A stretch of 6,921 nucleotides of DNA, taken from positions 1 to 6,921 of the forward strand of contig JAILPF010000033.1 of NCBI GenBank assembly GCA_024699575.1, in the 5' to 3' direction. Numbering within the stretch: position 1 is the stretch's first letter; each line of letters begins with the position of its first letter. This document shows, piece by piece, positions 1 to 5,694 of the stretch. This DNA is from Acetatifactor sp. (GTDB taxonomy: Bacteria; Bacillota; Clostridia; Lachnospirales; Lachnospiraceae). The position numbers and the translations under genes were made by a program. The notes beneath the pieces were generated by a model. The model was not told the DNA's origin. It worked only from the letters and a program-made list of their open reading frames with translations, and did not search any database.

Positions 1-8
1 AAGGTGAG
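1..8 (+). promoter_or_regulatory. Shine-Dalgarno site of purA
   Basis: The first eight bases, AAGGTGAG, match the anti-Shine-Dalgarno sequence well and sit just before the ATG at 13. The reading frame also contains a GTG at 4, but that codon lies inside this site. This is why the ATG at 13 is taken as the purA start. Confidence 0.75.
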
Positions 9-12
9 AAAA

Positions 13-1305
13 ATGGTTAAAGCAGTAGTCGGCGCAAACTGGGGTGACGAGGGAAAAGGTAAAATCACAGATATGATGGCTGAGGAGGCGGATATTATTA
101 TTCGTTTTCAGGGTGGTGCAAATGCCGGACACACAATCGTAAATAATTATGGTAAATTTGCATTGCATACGTTGCCTTCCGGAGTCTTTTACGGACATAC
201 AACAAGTGTAATCGGGAATGGCGTTGCACTTAACATTCCTCTTTTGTTCGCAGAGATTAAATCAATTACGGATAGAAATGTGCCAATGCCTAAAATTTTG
301 GTATCTGACAGAGCTCAGATTGTAATGCCGTACCACATTTTATTTGACCAGTATGAGGAAGAGCGTCTGGGAGGTAAATCCTTCGGTTCTACCAAGTCCG
401 GTATCGCACCTTTCTATTCAGATAAATATGCAAAAATCGGTTTCCAGGTAAGCGAACTTTTTGATGAAGAACTTCTGAAAGAAAAAGTTGAGAGAGTTGT
501 GGAGATGAAGAACATTTTGCTTGAGCATCTGTATCAAAAACCTCAGATCAATCCTGCAGAGCTTATTGAGACTCTTCATGAGTACAGAGATATGGTGGCT
601 CCTTACGTGTGCGATGTATCTTCCTTCCTGGACAAAGCGTTGAAAGAAGGCAAGACAATCTTACTTGAGGGTCAGCTTGGAACTTTGAAGGATCCAGACC
701 ACGGTATTTACCCGATGGTTACTTCCTCCTCCACATTGGCAGCTTACGGTGCGATTGGAGCAGGACTCCCTCCTTACGAGATTAAGCAGATTGTAACAGT
801 ATGTAAAGCATATTCTTCTGCAGTAGGAGCAGGAGCATTCGTTTCTGAAATTTTTGGCGATGAGGCAGATGAACTCAGACGCCGTGGCGGTGACGGCGGA
901 GAGTATGGTGCAACCACCGGACGTCCCAGAAGAATGGGATGGTTTGACTGTGTGGCTTCCAAATACGGATGCCGTCTGCAGGGAACTACAGATGTAGCAT
1001 TTACCGTGTTGGATGTACTTGGTTATCTTGATGAAATTCCGGTATGCGTCGGATATGATATTGACGGAGAAGTTACCACAGAATTCCCTGTGACATGCAA
1101 ACTGGAGAAGGCAAAACCGGTTCTTACGACTTTACCCGGCTGGAAATGCGATATCAGAGGTATCAAGAAGTACGAAGACCTTCCGGAAAACTGCAGAAAT
1201 TATATTGAGTTCATCGAGGAACATATCGGATATCCTATCACAATGGTAAGCAATGGCCCCAGCCGTGATGATATTATTTACAGAGAAAGCTCTTTGAATA
1301 AATAA
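13..1305 (+). CDS. purA: Adenylosuccinate synthase (IMP-aspartate ligase)
   Basis: This cytosolic enzyme joins IMP and aspartate using GTP to give adenylosuccinate, the first committed step from IMP to AMP. The 430-residue length is normal for the family. The N-terminal GDEGKGK loop (residues 11-17) carries the catalytic Asp12. GGANAGHT (34-41) carries the catalytic His40. DPDHGIYPMVTSSS (227-240) and GATTGRPRR (299-307) are the IMP and aspartate-side motifs. Two positions differ from the textbook E. coli pattern. The EGAQGT segment reads EGQLGT (219-224), and the guanine-recognition TKLD reads TVLD (331-334). The E. coli R143-type position appears to be Lys141. From memory these are shared by Lachnospiraceae PurA proteins, so a family variant is more likely than a broken enzyme. 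The start at 13 is chosen over GTG at 4 because that codon lies in the Shine-Dalgarno site. The gene is followed directly by a terminator, so it ends its transcript. Confidence 0.95.
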   Translation: MVKAVVGANWGDEGKGKITDMMAEEADIIIRFQGGANAGHTIVNNYGKFALHTLPSGVFYGHTTSVIGNGVALNIPLLFAEIKSITDRNVPMPKILVSDRAQIVMPYHILFDQYEEERLGGKSFGSTKSGIAPFYSDKYAKIGFQVSELFDEELLKEKVERVVEMKNILLEHLYQKPQINPAELIETLHEYRDMVAPYVCDVSSFLDKALKEGKTILLEGQLGTLKDPDHGIYPMVTSSSTLAAYGAIGAGLPPYEIKQIVTVCKAYSSAVGAGAFVSEIFGDEADELRRRGGDGGEYGATTGRPRRMGWFDCVASKYGCRLQGTTDVAFTVLDVLGYLDEIPVCVGYDIDGEVTTEFPVTCKLEKAKPVLTTLPGWKCDIRGIKKYEDLPENCRNYIEFIEEHIGYPITMVSNGPSRDDIIYRESSLNK

Positions 1306-1313
1306 AAATGAAG

Positions 1314-1370
1314 AACCTTACTTTGAATGTCTAAATTGATTTTTGGAAACATTCGTGGTAAGGTTTTTTT
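1314..1370 (+). terminator. Intrinsic terminator after purA
   Basis: An 8-bp outer stem (AACCTTAC at 1314-1321 with GTAAGGTT at 1358-1365) continues through a short T/G-rich internal loop. A second 6-bp stem follows (GAATGT at 1325-1330 with ACATTC at 1349-1354). The 3' arm runs straight into seven Ts (1364-1370). It lies 9 nt after the purA stop and separates purA from the LysR gene. The apical loop is unusually large (about 18 nt). Confidence 0.85.
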
Positions 1371-1403
1371 ATCCGGTAATCGTGGAATGCAGGGGGATAA
1401 TGG

Positions 1404-2285
1404 ATGCTTGAGAATTTGGAATACCTAAAAGTTTTTTATCACGTGGCAAAATGCGGAAATCTTACCAGGGCGGCTTCGGAACTTGCGGTTTCACAGCCGG
1501 CTGTCAGTCAATCACTGAAGCAGTTGGAGGAACAGCTGCAGACGGAGCTTTTTGTGCGTGCTTCCAGAGGGGTAAAGCTGACTAAAGAGGGGCAGATGCT
1601 TTTTGAATATGTGGAAAGAGGTTATGAACAGATGAGCCTTGGTATTCGGAAGCTGGAACAACTCAAAAATCTGGAGGCGGGTGAGATACGTATCGGAGCC
1701 AGCGATATGACACTTCAATTCTATCTGCTGTCTTATTTGGAGCAGTTCCATGAAAAGTATCCGGCGATTAAGGTGATTGTAACAAACGGTCCCACTCCGG
1801 CGACCATCAAACTTTTGCAGGAGGGGCGGATTGACTTCGGTGTTGTGAGCTCCCCGGTGGAAGCTATAGAGGGAATAAATGTTACTCCGGTCAGAGAGAT
1901 TGAAGATGTTTTTGTTGCGGGACGGAGGTTTATCTCATACAAAAATAAAATGCTGGATCTGCAGGAACTTGAGAAGATGCCGTTGATCTGTCTGGAGGGC
2001 AGTACCAGCACCAGAAGTTATATGGATGATTTCCTTGCAAAGAATGATGTTTATGTGCATCCGGAATTTGAACTGGCAACCAGTGATATGATTGTACAGT
2101 TCGCTTTGAAAAATCTGGGAATAGGAAGCGTGGTAAAAGATTTTGCGAGGGAATATGTGGACGCAGGGCTTTTGTTTGAACTTCGTTTTAATAAGATTAT
2201 TCCAAAGCGTGAATTCTGTCTGGTGCAGAATACCAGAATGCCACAGTCTGTGGCTGCGAAAAAGTTATTGGAATTTATGAAATAA
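1404..2285 (+). CDS. LysR-family transcriptional regulator
   Basis: This is a 293-residue DNA-binding regulator of normal LysR length. Residues about 3-62 form the winged helix-turn-helix. The recognition region AASELAVSQPAVSQSLKQLE (23-42) is followed by ELFVRASRGVKLTKEG, the family's wing and linker. A linker helix covers about 63-92. The periplasmic-binding-protein-like effector domain starts at EIRIGASD (94-101) and runs to the C terminus. The general shape is that of the CysB/CbbR/GltC-like group, but the ligand and targets cannot be read from sequence. The start ATG at 1404 has an AGGGGG Shine-Dalgarno site at 1391-1396. An overlapping ATG at 1400 hits a stop after three codons. The gene is preceded by the purA terminator, so it needs its own promoter, which I could not pick out in the 33 nt between terminator and start. 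It is probably co-transcribed with the HAD gene 30 nt downstream, which is therefore a candidate target or partner. Confidence 0.92.
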   Translation: MLENLEYLKVFYHVAKCGNLTRAASELAVSQPAVSQSLKQLEEQLQTELFVRASRGVKLTKEGQMLFEYVERGYEQMSLGIRKLEQLKNLEAGEIRIGASDMTLQFYLLSYLEQFHEKYPAIKVIVTNGPTPATIKLLQEGRIDFGVVSSPVEAIEGINVTPVREIEDVFVAGRRFISYKNKMLDLQELEKMPLICLEGSTSTRSYMDDFLAKNDVYVHPEFELATSDMIVQFALKNLGIGSVVKDFAREYVDAGLLFELRFNKIIPKREFCLVQNTRMPQSVAAKKLLEFMK

Positions 2286-2315
2286 TCAAAATAGAATAAG
2301 CAGGAGAAAATAAAA

Positions 2316-2915
2316 ATGATCAGAAATATTATATTTGATATCGGTAATGTACTTACAGACTTCCGATGGGAAGGATTCCTTTTAGACAAGGGACTTTCTC
2401 ACGATATTGTGGATAGGATAGGAAATGCGACGGTGAGGAGTAAGGAGTGGAGCGAAGTTGACCGGGGAGTATGGAGCCTGGAAGAGTTGCTGGAAGCATT
2501 TATTCGCAACGATCCGTCACTGGAAAAAGAGATGCGTTTTGCGTTTGATGATTTTACCGGTATGGTGACACCGAGAGAATATGCGATTCCGTGGGTACAG
2601 GAACTGAAGAAAAAGGGATTTGATGTGTATTATCTCTCTAATTTTTCCGAGAAGGCAAAAAAAGAGTGTTCTGATGCTTTGAACTTCCTTCCTTACATGG
2701 ATGGCGGAATTCTATCCTATAAGGAGAAGATGGTTAAGCCTGATCCGGCAATCTACAAACTCTTGATGGAACGATACGGCCTGAAAGCGCAGGAGAGCGT
2801 TTTCCTGGATGATACTTTGGCGAATGTGGAAGCAGCAAGACTTGTAGGAATGCATGGAATTCATTTTAAATCCAAGGAACAGGCGACAGAAGAACTCGAG
2901 AAAATGTATTCTTAG
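2316..2915 (+). CDS. HAD-superfamily hydrolase, subfamily IA, YihX-like
   Basis: This is a 199-residue cytosolic phosphatase-type protein with all four HAD motif regions. Motif I is FDIGNVL with nucleophile Asp8. A helical cap lies between about 16 and 85. Motif II is YLSNFS with Ser108, motif III is KPDP with Lys141, and motif IV is FLDDTLANVEAA with Asp165 and Asp166. The usual second motif I Asp (DxD) is Gly10, as in the FDLGNV form I recall for E. coli YihX, a glucose-1-phosphate phosphatase. Size and motif spacing also fit that group. The substrate is not determined, since HAD phosphatases are often promiscuous for sugar phosphates and nucleotides. The ATG at 2316 follows an AGGAGA site (2302-2307) with 8-nt spacing. 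The gene lies 30 nt after the LysR gene and is probably in the same transcript. Its TAG stop interlocks with the TAA stop of the opposing gene. Confidence 0.88.
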   Translation: MIRNIIFDIGNVLTDFRWEGFLLDKGLSHDIVDRIGNATVRSKEWSEVDRGVWSLEELLEAFIRNDPSLEKEMRFAFDDFTGMVTPREYAIPWVQELKKKGFDVYYLSNFSEKAKKECSDALNFLPYMDGGILSYKEKMVKPDPAIYKLLMERYGLKAQESVFLDDTLANVEAARLVGMHGIHFKSKEQATEELEKMYS

Positions 2916-3190
2916 TCTTCGCTGCTGTTATCTGTCTCACCGAGGTTTAAGTCTGCGATGGTGGAGCGACCAGTGAGTTTGCCATACATCCAGGTGTATA
3001 TCCAGATGAGAAGAGGAATCGCAACGGTTGCAAACAGGCAGGCACCGAAAAGCCTTCCTGAGGAAGAACTGTCTATAAATGCGGCAATCAGGGTGACGAG
3101 ATAAAGAAGAACAAGGACGACAATACCACAGATTGCGACCACTTGCTTGGAAGTAATTTTATGTTTGCTGGAAGATTGATTTTTGCTCAT
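2912..3190 (-). CDS. Small two-helix membrane protein of unknown function
   Basis: I do not recognise a named family. The 92-residue product has a polar, lysine- and serine-rich N terminus (1-16). Two hydrophobic segments fit transmembrane helices at about 17-39 and 47-69, joined by a short DSSSSGR loop. The C-terminal tail is acidic and ends ETDNSSED. The basic N terminus suggests that both ends face the cytoplasm. The ATG at 3190 is chosen because GGAAAGGA lies 8 nt upstream. The frame stays open to a GTG at 3232, but that codon falls about 2 nt after the predicted transcription start, so a 106-residue form is unlikely. The gene stands alone on the minus strand, with its promoter at 3241-3269, and converges with the HAD gene with a 4-nt stop-to-stop overlap. 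The clean start, promoter and membrane pattern argue that it is real despite its small size. Confidence 0.75.
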   Translation of the reverse strand: MSKNQSSSKHKITSKQVVAICGIVVLVLLYLVTLIAAFIDSSSSGRLFGACLFATVAIPLLIWIYTWMYGKLTGRSTIADLNLGETDNSSED

Positions 3191-3198
3191 GAAGAATA

Positions 3199-3206
3199 TC
3201 CTTTCC
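3199..3206 (-). promoter_or_regulatory. Shine-Dalgarno site fixing the small membrane protein start
   Basis: Read on the minus strand this is GGAAAGGA, followed by an 8-nt spacer and ATG at 3190. It is much stronger than anything before the in-frame GTG at 3232, and it decides the shorter 92-residue product. Confidence 0.7.
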
Positions 3207-3240
3207 GAATTAAGTAACATGTTTGTATTCACTGCTCTTT

Positions 3241-3269
3241 ATCATAGCATTCAGGACGATGCAAGGCAA
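3241..3269 (-). promoter_or_regulatory. Vegetative promoter for the minus-strand membrane protein gene
   Basis: On the minus strand, TTGCCT (3269-3264) and TATGAT (3246-3241) are separated by exactly 17 nt. A TG one base before the -10 box makes it an extended -10. Transcription would start near 3234, giving a leader of about 44 nt before the ATG at 3190. It stands back to back with the plus-strand promoter at 3290. Confidence 0.7.
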
Positions 3270-3289
3270 CTCTTTTGGGGATTTTTTTG

Positions 3290-3318
3290 TTGCTTTAAAC
3301 CATAATCTGTTATATACT
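3290..3318 (+). promoter_or_regulatory. Vegetative promoter for the SEC-C protein gene
   Basis: TTGCTT (3290-3295) and TATACT (3313-3318) are spaced by 17 nt. A second reading uses TG at 3308-3309 with TATATA at 3311-3316 as an extended -10. Either way transcription starts near 3323-3326, leaving a leader of about 55 nt. Confidence 0.65.
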
Positions 3319-3336
3319 AACATTTGTGAAAGAAAA

Positions 3337-3354
3337 CCGACGAAAAAAGGTCGG
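3337..3354 (+). other. Small hairpin in the 5' leader of the SEC-C gene
   Basis: CCGAC (3337-3341) pairs with GTCGG (3350-3354) around a purine-rich 8-nt loop. It would form about 12 nt from the predicted 5' end of the mRNA and 25 nt before the start codon. There is no T-run after it, so it is not a terminator. A transcript-stabilising role is possible but unproven, and a stem of only 5 bp may be incidental. Confidence 0.4.
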
Positions 3355-3379
3355 ATAGTTTATCGAAAGTAAGGATGGT

Positions 3380-3889
3380 ATGAGTATGGCTTTATTGGAA
3401 CAATGGAGAAACATGGCATATGATGAGCAGGCTGATAAGAACAAATTACAGCAGCTTTGGACAAAATATTTTCAGAAAGAAAAAGACATTTATGCGCAGC
3501 TGTTAAAGAACCCTGATGAAGTAGTGAAGGGAACAGTAAAGGAACTGGCTGAAAAATACGGTGTGAGTATTATGACAATGACAGGTTTCCTTGACGGTAT
3601 CGATGAGAGCCTTGTTGAGAGAAACCCTATTGAAGAGATGGAAGAAGACACCGTTGTCAACCTTGGATTCGACAAAGCACTCCTCTACAAAAATATGGTT
3701 GCTGCAGAAGCAGATTGGCTCTACAATCTGGAAGAGTGGAATGACATTTTTGATGAGGAGACAAGAAAAGCTTTATATAAAGAGCAGAAGTCTTCTACAA
3801 CAATAGTAAAGGAAGCAAAAGTTTATCCCAACGATCCCTGCCCTTGCGGAAGTGGCAAGAAATATAAAAAATGTTGTGGTAAGAATTAA
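3380..3889 (+). CDS. SEC-C motif protein of unknown function
   Basis: This is a 169-residue soluble protein. Its first 130 or so residues are largely helical and charged, with no family name I can give beyond recognising the type from Lachnospiraceae genomes. The C terminus (about 148-169) is a classic SEC-C zinc-binding motif, [17 protein letters not shown], with Cys154, Cys156, Cys165 and Cys166 in the CxC-x8-CC pattern. In SecA this tail binds zinc and contacts SecB and ribosomes, and in stand-alone proteins its partner is usually unknown. No catalytic motif is visible. The start is uncertain: AAGGA at 3371-3375 is 4 nt before ATG 3380 and 10 nt before the in-frame ATG 3386. The shorter MALLEQW start matches how I remember homologues. 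It is a single-gene transcript, with its own promoter (3290-3318) and a terminator after the stop. Confidence 0.88.
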   Translation: MSMALLEQWRNMAYDEQADKNKLQQLWTKYFQKEKDIYAQLLKNPDEVVKGTVKELAEKYGVSIMTMTGFLDGIDESLVERNPIEEMEEDTVVNLGFDKALLYKNMVAAEADWLYNLEEWNDIFDEETRKALYKEQKSSTTIVKEAKVYPNDPCPCGSGKKYKKCCGKN

Positions 3890-3905
3890 TTGATTTGGTA
3901 AATGC

Positions 3906-3951
3906 AACAGACGAAACTCGAACAAAGGACGTGTTTCGTCTTGTTTTGTTT
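3906..3951 (+). terminator. Intrinsic terminator after the SEC-C gene
   Basis: GACGAAAC (3910-3917) pairs perfectly with GTTTCGTC (3933-3940). The stem extends outward through A3909-T3941 and, after one bulged T, three more pairs (3906-3908 with 3943-3945). A T-rich tract (TTGTTTTGTTT, 3941-3951) follows the 3' arm. It lies 17 nt after the SEC-C stop. The ATG at 3902 of the longest downstream frame lies just before it, so translation from there would run through the hairpin. Confidence 0.75.
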
Positions 3952-3952
3952 A

Positions 3953-3958
3953 TATAAT
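3953..3958 (+). promoter_or_regulatory. Possible -10 element for the DUF308-CBS unit
   Basis: A perfect TATAAT lies between the terminator and the start codon at 3980, where a promoter is needed. No convincing -35 box sits 16-18 nt upstream, since that stretch is the terminator's 3' arm. Transcription would begin near 3965, leaving only about 15 nt of leader. It is supported by position and the hexamer alone. Confidence 0.35.
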
Positions 3959-3979
3959 GCTTGGAAAGGCGGTGGCGGC

Positions 3980-4630
3980 ATGAGAATGTTGAAAGAGATG
4001 AAATGGGACGCACTTTTACGAGGACTACTCTACATTGTACTGGGGGTTGTTGCACTGGTTATTCCTGAGACCATGGAGAGAACATTGGGGTATCTGATTG
4101 CGGTTGCTTTGATTTTGGCGGGAGCAGTTTCCATGATTGCATATCTTCTCCGAGATGCCTTTCAAAATTACTATCATAATGATTTTATGTACGGCATGGT
4201 GATTATTGCGGTCGGTATTGCTGTCCTGTATAAGGTTGAGGTGGTAGTGTCATTAATTCCTTTTATGCTTGGACTTATGATACTTGCGAGCGGCTTTGTA
4301 AAGCTTCAGGATGTAATTGATATGAAGCGGATGGAATATGGTAACTGGATAGGCATGCTTGTGCTTGCTGTTGCCAATGTGATACTTGGTATTGTTGTGA
4401 TACTCAATCCATTTAAAACAGCGACGCTTCTCTTCAAAATGTTAGGAATCGGTTTGCTGGTATGCGGCGCAATCGACATGATTACGACGGTTTATTTTGC
4501 CGGTAAAATCGGAAAATATCTGAAGATGAAGGAAGCGGAAGCCCTGGAAAAGGAAAAAGCAGAACAGGACGCCAAAGAACAATCACAGTGCGATACAGAG
4601 GAAAATGAGTTCAAAGGAGAACAGAATTGA
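3980..4630 (+). CDS. DUF308/HdeD-like six-helix membrane protein
   Basis: The 216-residue product has six hydrophobic segments at about 14-29, 36-57, 69-86, 88-107, 122-142 and 148-173. They are arranged as three pairs, with repeated glycine-rich turns of the G-x-x-L/I-x-x-G type. That is the DUF308 short-repeat pattern of HdeD-like proteins. HdeD is linked to acid resistance in E. coli, but the role in Firmicutes is unknown. A strongly charged, glutamate- and lysine-rich cytoplasmic tail (about 176-216) follows the last helix and is likely a short coiled or disordered segment. I chose ATG 3980, 4 nt after GGTGG with GGAAAGG further up. The open frame extends to an ATG at 3902, but that would place the preceding terminator inside the gene and add a cysteine-containing tail that is not membrane-like. 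The gene overlaps the CBS gene by 4 nt, indicating a two-gene operon with coupled translation. Confidence 0.82.
   Translation: MRMLKEMKWDALLRGLLYIVLGVVALVIPETMERTLGYLIAVALILAGAVSMIAYLLRDAFQNYYHNDFMYGMVIIAVGIAVLYKVEVVVSLIPFMLGLMILASGFVKLQDVIDMKRMEYGNWIGMLVLAVANVILGIVVILNPFKTATLLFKMLGIGLLVCGAIDMITTVYFAGKIGKYLKMKEAEALEKEKAEQDAKEQSQCDTEENEFKGEQN
4614..4620 (+). promoter_or_regulatory. Shine-Dalgarno site fixing the TTG start of the CBS gene
   Basis: AAGGAGA lies 6 nt before the TTG at 4627, inside the last codons of the membrane protein gene. The next in-frame ATG, at 4684, has no such site and would remove the first CBS strand. Confidence 0.75.
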
Positions 4631-5055
4631 ATATAGCATCATTTTTAGTGCCGAAGGTAAATGTTGCGTTCCTGCATCAGAATATGACCCTGAGGCAAGG
4701 ACTTGAGAAATTGCGGCGAAGCGGGTACACGGCTATCCCGGTGCTGGATGAGGAAGACCGTTATGTAGGAGTAGTAAGCGAGGGAGACTTCCTCTGGAAA
4801 ATCCTGGAGCATAATGAGTCTATGGATGAGATTACCATGAAAAAGCTTGAAAATATGACGCTAAAGGATATCATCCGGTATGACAAAATCAAAGCAGTAA
4901 GTATTGAAACAGATATGGAACAGCTTTTGGGGCAGGCACAGATTCAGAACTTTGTTCCGGTGGTGGATGACCGCAAAGTTTTTATCGGAATTATTACAAG
5001 AAGTGATATCATCAAATATTTTGTAAAAAAACAGCTTGAGGGCGTAAAACTTTGA
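4627..5055 (+). CDS. Two-CBS-domain protein, DarB/CbpB-like candidate
   Basis: This is a 142-residue soluble protein made almost wholly of a CBS pair (Bateman module). CBS1 covers about 8-60 and CBS2 about 76-135. SGYTAIPVLD (32-41) and FVPVVDD (109-115) are the characteristic strands. GVVSEGD (48-54) and GIITRSD (121-127) match the G-h-h-S/T-x-x-D nucleotide-ribose pattern, so it most likely binds an adenine nucleotide. No enzymatic domain is attached. Length, layout and the SGYTAIPVLD stretch resemble, from memory, B. subtilis YkuL (DarB) and Listeria CbpB. Those are c-di-AMP receptors, and DarB also binds and activates Rel. Rel is encoded two genes downstream here, which makes the idea attractive but unproven. 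The gene starts with TTG, supported by a strong Shine-Dalgarno site and a 4-nt overlap with the membrane protein gene. Its last bases carry the -35 box of the apt promoter. Confidence 0.85.
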   Translation: MNIASFLVPKVNVAFLHQNMTLRQGLEKLRRSGYTAIPVLDEEDRYVGVVSEGDFLWKILEHNESMDEITMKKLENMTLKDIIRYDKIKAVSIETDMEQLLGQAQIQNFVPVVDDRKVFIGIITRSDIIKYFVKKQLEGVKL

Positions 5056-5080
5056 CTTTATGCTCAAACACAGATATAAT
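5052..5080 (+). promoter_or_regulatory. Near-consensus vegetative promoter for apt-rel
   Basis: TTGACT (5052-5057, five of six to consensus) and TATAAT (5075-5080, perfect) are separated by exactly 17 nt. The start point would be near 5087, giving a leader of about 46 nt before apt. The -35 box includes the TGA stop codon of the CBS gene. It is the strongest promoter in the window and makes apt-rel independent of the genes upstream. Confidence 0.85.
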
Positions 5081-5132
5081 TATTGGAAAGTTGTTGTGGC
5101 ATTACAATCTGTAAAAGAAAGGACGAACAGAT

Positions 5133-5657
5133 ATGAAAAAATTGGAAGAATACATCAGAAGTATACCGGATTTCCCGGAGAAAGGTATCATTTTCCGGGA
5201 TGTGACCAGCGTTCTTCAGGACGCAGATGGATTCCATCTGGCTATCGACACCATGCAGAAGCTGGTGGAGGGTTTGGATTATGATGTGGTGGTAGGACCG
5301 GAGTCACGTGGTTTTATCTTCGGAACTCCTATTGCATACAATAGTCATAAGCCTTTTGTGCTGATTCGCAAAAAGGGTAAACTTCCCTGCGAAACGGTTT
5401 CTATCGATTATGACCTTGAGTATGGAAAAGCGACGATTGAAATGCACAAGGACAGTATCAAACCCGGACAGAAGGTTTTGATTGTGGATGATTTGATTGC
5501 TACAGGTGGAACCACTGAGGCGATGATTAAACTGATTGAGTCCCTCGGAGGAGTCGTTGTCGGAGTTGTAGTTCTGATTGAACTTGCAGGTTTGAAGGGA
5601 CGTGAAAAAATTTCCGACTATCGTTTGGATGCAGCAATTACCTATGAAGGTAAATAA
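5133..5657 (+). CDS. apt: Adenine phosphoribosyltransferase
   Basis: This cytosolic salvage enzyme turns adenine and PRPP into AMP and pyrophosphate. The 174-residue length is typical for bacterial APRT. Visible landmarks, in order, are the adenine-side IPDFPEKGIIFRD (11-23), GPESRGF (55-61), the flexible catalytic loop RKKGKLP (79-85), and YDLEYG (93-98) with the conserved Glu96. The PRPP-binding motif is VLIVDDLIATGGT (115-127). The ATG at 5133 has AAAGGA at 5118-5123. Transcription should start at the strong promoter at 5052-5080. The gene sits 37 nt before rel with no terminator between them. The apt-rel pairing is common in Firmicutes and places AMP salvage in the same unit as the stringent-response enzyme. 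Confidence 0.95.
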   Translation: MKKLEEYIRSIPDFPEKGIIFRDVTSVLQDADGFHLAIDTMQKLVEGLDYDVVVGPESRGFIFGTPIAYNSHKPFVLIRKKGKLPCETVSIDYDLEYGKATIEMHKDSIKPGQKVLIVDDLIATGGTTEAMIKLIESLGGVVVGVVVLIELAGLKGREKISDYRLDAAITYEGK

Positions 5658-5694
5658 GACAGACAATAAATAACGAAACCAGAGAGTGAGCCTT

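Noticed and set aside
1306..1403. Riboswitch or attenuator between purA and the LysR gene
   Set aside because: The space is filled by an ordinary terminator hairpin. Only 33 nt remain before the start codon, too short for a known purine or other riboswitch.
2051..2389. A 112-residue minus-strand frame across the LysR-HAD junction
   Set aside because: It spans two well-supported plus-strand genes and has no Shine-Dalgarno site or domain. Its hydrophobic stretch comes from the AT-rich junction.
2850..2880. Partial palindrome around GGAATGCATGGAATTCATT as a terminator for the minus-strand gene
   Set aside because: The pairing is short and imperfect, lies inside the HAD coding sequence, and has no T-run on the minus strand.
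3190..3232. GTG start at 3232 giving a 106-residue membrane protein
   Set aside because: The GTG would lie about 2 nt from the predicted transcription start and has no proper ribosome site, whereas ATG 3190 has GGAAAGGA at 8-nt spacing.
5060..5284. A 74-residue plus-strand frame overlapping the start of apt
   Set aside because: It covers the apt promoter, leader and first 50 codons in another frame. The product looks like out-of-frame apt and has no ribosome site.
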